Assembly (NCBI GenBank): GCA_022539475.1 | Contig: VCMS01000169.1 | Span: forward strand, 239,279 to 303,278 | From: Gracilaria domingensis | Lineage: Eukaryota > Rhodophyta > Florideophyceae > Gracilariales > Gracilariaceae | Length of the DNA stretch: 64,000 nt | Reading direction: 5' to 3' | Part shown: positions 30,908 to 39,358 of the stretch, piece after piece | How positions within the stretch are numbered: the first letter of the stretch is position 1 | Layout of the letters: each line of letters begins with the position of its first letter | Notes under the pieces: generated by a model | Seen by the model: only the letters and a program-made list of their open reading frames with translations | What the model was told of the DNA's origin: nothing | The model's database searches: none | Position numbers and translations under genes: made by a program

Positions 30908-31156
30908 CTACATACGAAAGCAGGGAACATTGCTTTTAATCCATACATATGGACAACGATGACGTGGGCAACTACGACACAATGCCATTTCCGAGTAGAT
31001 CAAATAATTGCGATAGACAACATAAATGGCATCTTCGTCGCATCCGTTGTCATTAACCAAATCACAAGTAAATGATCTATGCCTGTTTTCCGCATGAGCA
31101 CAACGGCGGCATCGAATTGGTCCCGGGGCAGGGTTCCAGATTCCTCCTCTGTCCAT
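30908..31156 (-). CDS. Small Cys/His protein family, copy E
   Basis: 82 aa from the ATG at 31156 (MDRGGIWNP). An in-frame ATG at 31183 is possible, but 31156 gives about 100 bp to the TATA box, matching the other copies. Pattern: CRRC, then ENRH, a Cys 11 residues after the pair, NGCDEDAIYVVYR, and SEMALCRSCPRHRCP. It is the only copy on the minus strand. Unknown function, probable zinc binding. Confidence 0.75.
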   Translation of the reverse strand: MDRGGIWNPAPGPIRCRRCAHAENRHRSFTCDLVNDNGCDEDAIYVVYRNYLIYSEMALCRSCPRHRCPYVWIKSNVPCFRM

Positions 31157-31248
31157 TTTAAACAAATTAGCAAGAGAGAACAACTAGATACTCCAAGAAA
31201 GTTGGTGAAGAAAAACTCTCAGGAATGCTTGGCAGAATAAGAAACGTT

Positions 31249-31256
31249 CTTTTATA
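31249..31256 (-). promoter_or_regulatory. TATA box of Cys/His protein copy E
   Basis: TATAAAAG on the minus strand, about 93-100 bp before the ATG at 31156. Confidence 0.7.
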
Positions 31257-31915
31257 CAGGTTTGTACAGTCTGACGTTAATTTCGTCAAGCATGTTGTTA
31301 GAAACAGAACAAAAAGGCAAACTGTGTGCCGGAGGATTTAAGTTTGCCAGTTTGCCCAATTGGCATTTCATTCATCCGAACATACTGAGAATATGGTTTT
31401 TTTCAATAAAAACTATTTTGATGTCATCATAACAACGCTCCTACAAAGCACAAGAACTTATTCATGCTGATTTGAAGCAAATCGTTTTCTAAAATATTCT
31501 CACAGAGAACTACACGTTTTCCTAATCTTTGAGATTTTCAAGGAGCTAGTCCAAGTTCTTCGGTGCTTAGAATAGAATGTAGATTTTTGTCTCATAAATA
31601 CACCCAAAGTCGACACAAGACCGACAAAAGAAAAGAAAGAAGCATATGAACCGTGTCGTACGGCACTGCACAAACTTTTTTGGATATCTGCATTGGTACC
31701 GACATTATCCACAATCTTTATTTTTCGCCTTGGGTGTGGAGATCTTTAGTCTTAGAAAAAGTGGAATTAGATGCATAGCTGCGGCTAATGCACTAAAACA
31801 ATTGCAACTGCGGTCGTTCTACAGCACAACCTTACTAGCTTGTAATGCACCCAAAGAAAGGAAATGTTGAGATCTGTCGCAGGATCCACTCTGATCCAGG
31901 AATGGGACTAGGCAG
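31257..31915. other. Intergenic, nothing firm
   Basis: Short overlapping frames only (70-74 aa), no motif. Confidence 0.4.
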
Positions 31916-31916
31916 A

Positions 31917-32345
31917 GTGTAGTGGGTTTCATGCAAACCCACTACGTGGGTTTGCATGAAACCTACCAAGGGTACACAGAGTCAGCAGAGTCCGGTTCGC
32001 GGCTACGGGGTGAGCTGGTTGGACGAAAGTAGCCGAGACGCACAGTGGCGGCCCGCCGGTAGGTTACATGTGCAACGCAACCCACGGAGTCGACGTGGAG
32101 AAGCGTCGCGATTGCCAACTTAGGGCCCTGCGAAGGGCTGCTTTGCGCTCGGTCAAGGACCGTCGTAAAGCGTTAGTTTACTGTGTATATAAATTGACAC
32201 GATAGCTTACCACTAGACTAGACAGGACAGCTACTGACTTAGATCTAAGTACTACTGCGCCGGCGGTGGCGGGGACTTCAGACGTGGTGGTCGTCGACGG
32301 CGCATCCAGTGCGCCAGCCGCTGTCGTGAACCACTGCGCAAGATG
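31917..32345 (+). repeat. LTR-like or foldback fragment
   Basis: Starts with a ~22-bp inverted repeat (GTGGGTTTCATGCAAACCCAC and its near-complement) at about 31920-31968. It continues as a GC-rich block unlike its AT-rich surroundings, with TATATAAA near 32189. This looks like the promoter side of an LTR or a similar regulatory repeat. No partner copy lies in the window, so a solo LTR is only a suggestion. A short open frame follows (VVVVDGASSAPAAVVNHC). Confidence 0.35.
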
Positions 32346-32743
32346 CGTAGGGTCCCCTCCAACCTTAATCTTCGACAGGTACAAAGAAAGCTATAAAAAA
32401 ACAAAAGAAAAGGAGATTAGAAAAAATAGTCGGATTTCCAAAAGCGCAGTAAAGCGTCTAAAACATATCAATGGCATTTGCAGACCATCTACTTTACTGC
32501 AGTAGGGTTACCCCAGGGGTAGACATGTTGCTTCTATTGCCTTTTGAGAAGCAATTAACTGCAATTGTATTGGTTGTAACCCTGCTTCTGCCCCGTTCTT
32601 TACGCGGTCTCCGAATCGTGGATCCAAAGTCACGCTCCGCTCTGCGTGAAATCCTCATCTGCATGCATGAAAGTTCTACTATATTTATCGTCAACGCGAG
32701 TATTTCTCCGAAGCAACTAGGCATGGAATCCGTCTTCATTCAC
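32346..32743. other. Intergenic, nothing recognised
   Basis: A plus-strand 126-aa frame here overlaps the 3' end of the next gene and lacks motifs. Confidence 0.4.
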
Positions 32744-33406
32744 TCAAGAATTCGTTTCATGAAAGGTCGTGATTGGTTGTTTGGCGCATCGTGCAGCGCA
32801 CACATCGCAAAAGTCGACAGAAAGTGTGCAATTGGTGGTGGAAGTTCCTAGAAACGTTCTGCTCCGAAGTTGAACAGGATCGTTAATATTGTCCAGAAAC
32901 GCCGAGAGAAAGTTTCTAGCCAAAGCCGCTCCATTTTCTTCGAAGTCAAACAACACTGTAGTGCTCAAAAACGGAACTTCAAAAGCTCCTGAGCGAATGA
33001 GGTCAATTTCTCCTTCATTAATAAGAGCAGACATTTCAACTGTCTGGTTCTCGACGCGATAAGCAACGCACCCGAAACTTGGTTCACACACTAGCGGTCT
33101 ATCTTCGAGTGGAGCTAAAAGACGTCCCTCACCTACGTATGATATTAATGGACGGTTTTCACATTCAATCATTAGAGGGTCCAGGCTGAGTCTTCCGGCA
33201 TTGATAGTAACGGTTGAATCGATATTTTGAGAACAGAATGACAACAATATGTCCACATTGGCATTACTTTGAAAGCTCCCTAGGACGTTATTGCCATCAA
33301 GACGAACACATGAATCGCTGTAAGCTTTCGGAGCAGCCGACGAAGAAGCAGTAAATAAGCCTAGTGAGATGAACAAGATGAAAAAATTCATATCGGAAGG
33401 AATCAT
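32744..33406 (-). CDS. Secreted Cys-containing protein of unknown family
   Basis: 220 aa from ATG 33406; the frame is open further upstream to 33511, but that part covers the TATA box. The N-terminus is a good signal peptide (MNFFILFISLGLFTASSSA then APKAYSDSC). The mature part is acidic with scattered Cys: SCVRL, LSFCSQN, IECENR, VCEPSFGCVAYR and a final cluster CTLSVDFCDVCAARC. Repeated hydrophobic-polar strands suggest a beta-rich extracellular domain. There is an NQT and an NCT sequon for N-glycosylation. No family is recognised. Its small size, lack of introns and own TATA box are like the Cys/His and knottin-like genes nearby. Confidence 0.65.
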   Translation of the reverse strand: MIPSDMNFFILFISLGLFTASSSAAPKAYSDSCVRLDGNNVLGSFQSNANVDILLSFCSQNIDSTVTINAGRLSLDPLMIECENRPLISYVGEGRLLAPLEDRPLVCEPSFGCVAYRVENQTVEMSALINEGEIDLIRSGAFEVPFLSTTVLFDFEENGAALARNFLSAFLDNINDPVQLRSRTFLGTSTTNCTLSVDFCDVCAARCAKQPITTFHETNS

Positions 33407-33450
33407 GTTGAGCTTGTGCGATACGGACCTGTAGTCGAGTGCTGTCCACC

Positions 33451-33458
33451 ATTTTATA
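33451..33458 (-). promoter_or_regulatory. TATA box of the 220-aa secreted protein gene
   Basis: TATAAAAT on the minus strand about 45-52 bp before the ATG at 33406. This supports the shorter start. Confidence 0.55.
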
Positions 33459-33659
33459 CAGCTCCCGAGGGGTTTTCCAGTTGCGCATTTCTTGTGCACC
33501 AACTCTAACATGTGTAAGTGCCGGAACGGCTGCCGTCTTTTTATTCGTCAACACATTCGAGGCAAATCATGTTACACGAATATGAAGAGACCGAAATCCT
33601 TGAATACTTGATTTTAACAACTTTAGTCCCTGTGCAGGATACAGAGGAGTATGCTCCGT

Positions 33660-33917
33660 ATAGTGCACCCTTTTAACAATGCACGCTCCTTTCAGTGCAC
33701 CATTTATGTCGAGACACGAATCTGCCTACGTGGAATACGTGTACATCAACGTGAGCTGCAGAGAGTCTCTCAAACCCATATACCGAAGGGCTTTCGGCAG
33801 ACGAGCCTGAATGAGATGTGGAAGTAAAACAATCGTCATCTTTGTTCAGTGCACACTCCCTGCAGTGCACTTTTGGTCGCTTGACAGGGGGGTGCACTGT
33901 ATAAAGGGGTCCACTGT
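33660..33917. mobile_element. Pogo-like inverted-repeat element, about 258 bp
   Basis: The left end ATAGTGCACCCTTTTAACAA and the inverted right end ACAGTGGACCCCTTTATACA align over about 28 bp, followed inward on both sides by TGCAC motifs. AGTG-(G/C)ACCC ends recall pogo/Tigger-type elements. No target duplication beyond TA can be defined, so the class is tentative. Confidence 0.5.
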
Positions 33918-36593
33918 GTCTCTGTATCTATCGAGTTGTCTCGTTGAATGCTTGGCGTAAGACTGTGTTATACCGGCCTCCTCTTCTCTTCTCCGGCTTC
34001 GTCGTATGATACAGCTGTGATTCAGAGCTTCCTACTTCCAAACTGTGTGAAATTCCGATTTTGTCAAACCCATTCAGTGAATGTTTTTCGTGGGGATCCA
34101 GGTGCAGGACGTTTGCGGGGTCCTCTTCTGTTTTACATAATGTCCAATTCTTTTCGACCACCATTCTTCCGAGTATTTGAATAGGAAACGAGTTACGGGT
34201 TCAAATCTCACCACTATCTCCGAACTCAACTTTTAGCACAGTATATGGAAGGGGTTTTGTGTCTATCAGAATCCAGGTGGCCATCTCAACTTGCATGGGA
34301 TGTGAAACGCATGCTAGAATCTACATAGGTTGCGAACATCATCAGTTTTCCTCAATGAATGCAAGACAGAGAAAGTTTTGCCGTTTTCTCTTCACAGATT
34401 CTAGCTTTTCCCTTGAAGAGCATTTCGAGAAAGATTAAAGAAGGCTTTGCGAAGACGCTACTTTGGCCGTACAAGCGCCAGGGCCGTATTTGTGACTGAC
34501 TATTTTGCCAGATAATAGAGATAAAAATGAGCATGCCAACACTAACATTCTCTGAGCCATGCTAATGTTGACATGCCTCATTATACATTATGCATTGTTT
34601 CCTTTTTGGGCCGGCGGATGAAACGAAGAATATAAAGAAGTTGTTTGCGGGACGGCAGAACTTGAATATCTCTTTTAAGCTTGCGATCAGACATTCGAGA
34701 ATCTAGGAAAGGGGTAGCTCCGAATGCGGTCAGGACAAAGAGAGATGAGATGAATACAACATATTCGTGATTCAGCCGAAACGCTTTAGCGTTCTCTGGG
34801 ACCTGGCTCTTGAAGACAGCTGCTTTTGAAGACAATATCGGACGGTCTGCGAACTCACGGTGCTCTAATCATTCAGCTGTTGGAAACTTCGTGCCGTGCC
34901 AATGGTGTACGAGTTCTTGCAAAATGCAGAAGATTTGGAACAGTCAGCTGCATGACGTTGGACCGTTAGCGCCCGTCTTGAGTGTCGCAAACACAGATTT
35001 TGGACAGCTCCAGGAATCCATCTCTGCTGTATTGGCAAAGGTAGAGTACAACTAGAAAGGATTTCGAGCTCCACCGGATTCTAACCGTGATGGTAATAAG
35101 TTTGAGTTCGTTTGCAAAAGGTGTTTCAATGCAGCCGTGAAACACGTTTAGTAACCGCACTTAATACCTTTCGATGAGAATTTGATGCGCGAATATTGGC
35201 AGCACGAAGAGAAGAGGTTCTCCTGGTGGAAAAGTGTGGACCAAATGTGGATACGCTTGTGAAAGAGGCTCATGCTGTATCATAATAAACGCATCGTTAA
35301 CAAACAACCAAATAAATGACGACTCTGGTATGTGTCAGATATGACATGTATCGGAGTAGTCCACCATACAGGGTATGGCACTTTTTAGGAGCAATGGGTT
35401 CCCACCTTGGACGAGGAGACTGGCTAATGTTGTTTTTCAGTAGAAGCTGGGGTGCTCTTACAAAGAGAAGCCTATGAACTTGCAGTCGAAATTCGAACTA
35501 CGGCCGATGAGGAAGTCGTATTTCCATGGCGTCCGTCTGGGACTCGGAGAGTATTACACGTGCTTGAACATGAACTTTTCCCTGTAGAGAACATCAAATG
35601 TTCAAAACTTTTTTCGAAGTTGACCATAGGCGGGCCGCCCGGCGCTCGGCGATTATCCTTATACCACCAACATAGTGTTGGAAGCAAAACATTTAGAAAC
35701 TAAAGGTTAACATTATGGACATAAACAAAACTGCACTTATTCGCTAGGGCGCAGAAATTAAAAGCTGGCGAATGTGTGCGGTTGCGAGGTTGACTCTAAA
35801 CTTGAGAGGTTGAGAGTGCGTCGAAATGCGTCTGGGCGGGACAGAACTGCAATAAAGATTTGCGGACGACAGACAAGCATCACAAGATTACAGCAGCAGT
35901 CGTTGTGCATCACACGCCCAAAACTGTGCGCGCAGAAAAGAAACTAGAGCAATATCCTGTATATTAGTTGATAGATACAGCGATCCGTCTTGCATGTGCA
36001 GTGAAAACGTTGGCGGTTGGGTGAGTGCGTGATTAGAATCAAGTTCCGACCAGAGGGTTATAGGGCCTAGAGAGTGAGTCGCGTGTTCGCATCCAAAGTT
36101 GCTGAGAGTAATCGAAAACGAAAAAGATATGTAGGAGCTTGGACGATAGAGCAGCAATACACATGGCACGTGCGCAGTGGAAAATCGGAACGCATGAGGC
36201 TTGTGTGCGAGCTGTCGAGAGCAGAGGCAGGGTGCCTGCCAACCCGCGGGTGAGGGTACGCGCGATCTTGGAATTGTGGACTGGTCACCGTGAAGGGTAA
36301 GTGTGCAAAGGCACGGTATACTCTGCTGGAAAAGGTGAACGTCATAAGCTTGGTTGACGTTTGTGCTGGAGAGGAATATGGGGAGGCGGTGTGCACACAG
36401 CAGACGATGGGCACGGTGTATGTTCCGAGATGGCGCGTAGCGGTGTAACGAAGGAAGACAAGCTGCAGCGTGCGGACAAAGAAATTTGTTGGCTTGGGGT
36501 TGGGCGCAATAAAGAAGACGGGCTGCGGCGGGAGAAAGGGTACGAAGCCGTGGAACGAGATTTTGAATGGTGGTTGACGTCTTGTCGCGGTGG
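33918..36593. other. Intergenic with a partial hAT-MITE end and short frames
   Basis: The terminal sequence of the hAT-type MITE recurs at 34479-34520 (listed separately). Short frames (84 aa minus at 34581-34835, 83 aa plus at 35452-35703) start with TTG rather than ATG and have no motif. A 282-aa minus frame (35888-36736) and another overlapping it lie over the promoter of the FG-GAP gene, are Ser/Pro/Cys-rich, and look like chance frames. Confidence 0.35.
34479..34525. repeat. Partial copy of the hAT-type MITE terminus
   Basis: CAGGGCCGTATTTGTGACTG followed by ACTATTTTGCCAGATAATAG matches the inverted right end of the element at 25060-25243 with few differences over about 40 bp. No opposite end is nearby, so this is a truncated or rearranged copy. 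Confidence 0.75.
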
Positions 36594-36600
36594 TATAAAA
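36594..36600 (+). promoter_or_regulatory. TATA box upstream of the FG-GAP/ASPIC gene
   Basis: TATAAAA followed by AGCCG, just before the sequence turns extremely GC-rich. If used, the leader would be about 620 nt. Confidence 0.45.
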
Positions 36601-36639
36601 AGCCGTTAACCGACAGCAGCAGGACGAGCGGCGGAAAAA

Positions 36640-37246
36640 CAAGGAGCGAGAGCGTATAATTGGACGCGGCGCTGCAGCTTACTGCGCCGCAACGGAGACG
36701 CGGCCGCCAGTGGCGGGCGCCGCGGGGGGCCGTCAAGACGCTGCGCTGCGAAACGGCGGAGAACGCGCGCGCAGAAGCAAAGCGCGCGGCGCGCGTGCTG
36801 AGTGGCGCGCGTCGCCGCGCGCGCGTGCCGGAGCCGTTGGCGCGCCGTTGCGCGCGGCGCGCACTCCGCGCGCCGCGGCGGCGGCTTCGCGCGGCGGCGC
36901 GCGCGCCGCGCGCGCGCGCCCTTCGCCACGTGCGCGCCGCGCGCGCGTCGTGCGTCCCGCGCTCCCCCGCGAAGGCGCCGCGCGTGCGCGCGCGCGCGCG
37001 CCGCGCGTGCTACTGCGTTGCCGCGCCCACCTCGGCGCTCTTAACGGCCGTGCGTCTCTCGGCGGCCCCGCGTCCCACGCCGCCGCCCAGCCCCGCGCGC
37101 GCGCACCCTCCGCGCAGCCCGTACCCCTTGCGCCCCCACCCCCCCCCCCCCCCCCCCCCCTTCCTCTTCGATTTCTCGCCGCGCCTCCCTCGCGCCTCCC
37201 CCCTCGCCCGCTTCCCGCTTCCCGGCCTCCTCCCTTCCCGCGCGCC
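36640..37246. other. Extremely GC-rich leader block with poly-C tract
   Basis: Dominated by CGCG and GCGC runs and ending in a pyrimidine tract with 22 consecutive C at 37139-37160. Because stop codons are rare in such DNA, long frames are open in all directions here. They are not taken as genes. The block lies between the TATA box and the ATG of the FG-GAP gene. Confidence 0.7.
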
Positions 37247-38761
37247 ATGGCTTGCGCGCTGCGCCTGTGCGCGCTTGCTGCGTTGCTTTGTCTGCCGCTG
37301 GCGCGCGCCCAATCGCTGGCCTTCTTCCGCGATACCACCGTCGCCGGCGGCCTCTACGACTCCCGTCGCCTGAAGAAGTACGGCGGGCCCACCGTCGTCG
37401 ATCTTGATCGCGACGGCTACCTCGACCTCCTCTTCTGCCATCACGACTCCGTCGCCACGGAGCTCTTCTGGAACAACCGCGATGGCACTTTTTCGAAAGC
37501 CTCGTGGCAGTACTGGCATGACATCCACGCCGTCACTCCGTTTCCCATCTCGCCCTGGACCCGAAACATGCGCTTTACGCTCTCCGTCGGCGGTAATTTT
37601 GGCCGCAATCCCACTTCACCGTTTATGTACGAGGTCAACGCTGCCACCAGGGCTGTGCGCTTGGTCACCGGTCCCGCCGGAGTTTCTGTCAAAGGCGGTC
37701 GCGGCCGCTCTGCTTTGTTCCTGGACTTTTCGAATAGGGCGCACCCGTACTGGCCAGACGTCATTTTTATCAATGCCAGGTCCGTGCAAGGAGGCAATCA
37801 GTTTGCGTACGAGCAAGTGCGCGGAGGCGTTTTCCGATCGCGAGCCATCGCAGGTCCGTTCACGTCCTCGGAGGATCAATTTGGAACAGTCACCGATATA
37901 GACGGAGACGGTATCATGGAGGTCATCATGTACTGGACGTTGCGCGTGTGGAAAATCACACGTCCCTTCACGCTGCAGGAGATTTCGGACAAGGTGCTAC
38001 CGCCGGGCTTGGATTACAGAGGCGTGGCAGCAGTAGCCGAGCTGGATTATGATAACGATGGCGATTTCGACCTTTACATTGCACGCACGCGCATTGGGCG
38101 CTGGTTACCTCAGATTGCATACCACGATATTTTGTTGGAGAATCGCAACGGACGATATGTCGATGTGAGTATCCGCGCGCAGATTCCGCGAAATACAGAG
38201 TCTCGAGGCGTGACCGCTGGCGATTTCAATAATGATGGCTTTATCGATTTGCATGTGACCATGTACGACTCGTTTGATATCATGCTACTCAACCGCGGCG
38301 ATGGCACTTTCAGATCGGTAAGTCAGCCGATAAGTCGGCCTGGAGGCACTCGAGGCGACCAGGCGACCGCCTTCGATTATGACAGAGATGGTCGTCTCGA
38401 CCTTATCTCGAGCCAAGGCGACCATAACGACGAGAAGCTTGGTGGCTCGTACAGGTTGTTCAAAAATATCTCGCCGGTGAACAGCAAGCGAAACTTTTTG
38501 ACGGTGCGCGTTGGCAACCCGTGGAACAGGGGTTGCACGCCTCTGCACGCGGTGGTGCTGGTGAAGGCGGGCAAGCTGCAAATGCGACGTCGGGTGGGCT
38601 CGCCCGGTACGGCTGTGTCCAACTCGTACCTGGAAATTCTTCACTTTGGGCTCGGCAGCAACCGATGGGTGAATTCCATCTACGTCAAATACTCGTGCGG
38701 GTTTGTGATTAGTAGGAAGGGCGTTTCGGCGGGAAGTTTGGTGAATTTGGGATGGGTGTAG
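37247..38761 (+). CDS. Secreted FG-GAP/VCBS-repeat protein with ASPIC/UnbV domain (CRTAC1-like)
   Basis: 504 aa from ATG 37247, which gives a clean signal peptide (LRLCALAALLCLPLARAQS). The in-frame extension to 36710 is GC-rich leader. At least five FG-GAP/VCBS calcium-type loops are seen: DLDRDGYLDLLF, DIDGDGIMEVIM, DYDNDGDFDLYI, DFNNDGFIDLHV and DYDRDGRLDLIS, consistent with a seven-bladed propeller. Near the C-terminus NFLTVRVGNPWNRGCTPLHA and FGLGSNRWVNSIYVKY match the ASPIC/UnbV domain. The order signal peptide, propeller, ASPIC is that of CRTAC1-type extracellular proteins. The ligand is unknown. It has no transmembrane anchor. An AATAAA at 39040 fits its 3' end. Confidence 0.92.
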   Translation: MACALRLCALAALLCLPLARAQSLAFFRDTTVAGGLYDSRRLKKYGGPTVVDLDRDGYLDLLFCHHDSVATELFWNNRDGTFSKASWQYWHDIHAVTPFPISPWTRNMRFTLSVGGNFGRNPTSPFMYEVNAATRAVRLVTGPAGVSVKGGRGRSALFLDFSNRAHPYWPDVIFINARSVQGGNQFAYEQVRGGVFRSRAIAGPFTSSEDQFGTVTDIDGDGIMEVIMYWTLRVWKITRPFTLQEISDKVLPPGLDYRGVAAVAELDYDNDGDFDLYIARTRIGRWLPQIAYHDILLENRNGRYVDVSIRAQIPRNTESRGVTAGDFNNDGFIDLHVTMYDSFDIMLLNRGDGTFRSVSQPISRPGGTRGDQATAFDYDRDGRLDLISSQGDHNDEKLGGSYRLFKNISPVNSKRNFLTVRVGNPWNRGCTPLHAVVLVKAGKLQMRRRVGSPGTAVSNSYLEILHFGLGSNRWVNSIYVKYSCGFVISRKGVSAGSLVNLGWV

Positions 38762-39358
38762 GATGTTGTATTCCAGTTTTGTGTATTGCGCTGCTTGCGT
38801 CTTTTTTAATGTGCTGGAGAAATAAGGGCGGCGACGGGGGGTGGGCACCAAAGGTGGTTCGGAAAGGCGGCAACAGGTGGGGGGGGAGGGGGGGGGAGGG
38901 GGAGGGGGAGGGGGGGAGCCGGCTCAGCACGTGCTGCCGCAAGGCCAGGCCTTTCAAGCAGCTTTTCTCTTTTTTCTTTTTCGTCGTCTTCGTGCGCGAC
39001 TCTCTCTCACTTTAGAATGAGAATGTTCGTGTGTGTGTGAATAAACGAGCACACGGTGTAAGTGAGCTCTGCGCTGCGGCGGCCGCGCGCCACGGCGGCG
39101 CGCCAGTGGCTTAGCAGCTTACCGTGGCGGCGTCGTGGCGCCGCGCGCGGCGCGTTCCGTGGCGGCGCGGCGGCGAGCGCAGCGCGCGCAGTTCGCGCAG
39201 CGAGCGCGGCGCGCGCCGTGCGGCGCGCGCCGCGCGCGCGCGCGCGTTTACAGCGCGCGCGCGACATGACTTGTCTGCGTTGTGGGCCGCCGCCGCGCGT
39301 CGGCCCGCCGCCCGCCCGTCACCGTGACTCGCGCTGCGCCATGCCGCCCCGCCCGCAG
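38762..39358. other. 3' region with poly-G tract, then a second GC-rich block
   Basis: 38878-38918 is almost pure G with single A interruptions and could form G-quadruplexes on the plus strand. From about 39060 the sequence is again CGCG-rich, running into the 3' end of the kinase gene. Confidence 0.7.
39040..39045 (+). terminator. Polyadenylation signal of the FG-GAP/ASPIC gene
   Basis: AATAAA about 280 nt after the stop codon, in a TG-rich context (GTGTGTGTG just before). Confidence 0.5.

Noticed and set aside
34196-34225. Sequence GGGTTCAAATCTCACCAC resembling a tRNA T-arm
   Set aside because: The T stem does not pair fully, and no D-arm, anticodon arm or acceptor stem fits on either side.
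35888-36736. 282-aa minus frame upstream of the FG-GAP gene
   Set aside because: A second minus frame (36067-36642) is open over the same bases; neither has a motif, and both cover the TATA box and promoter of the divergent gene.
36710-37246. Long open extensions in several frames on both strands (up to 237 aa)
   Set aside because: Stop codons are rare in CGCG-rich DNA, and the translations are Arg/Ala/Pro low-complexity. The signal peptide at 37247 marks the real start of the FG-GAP gene.
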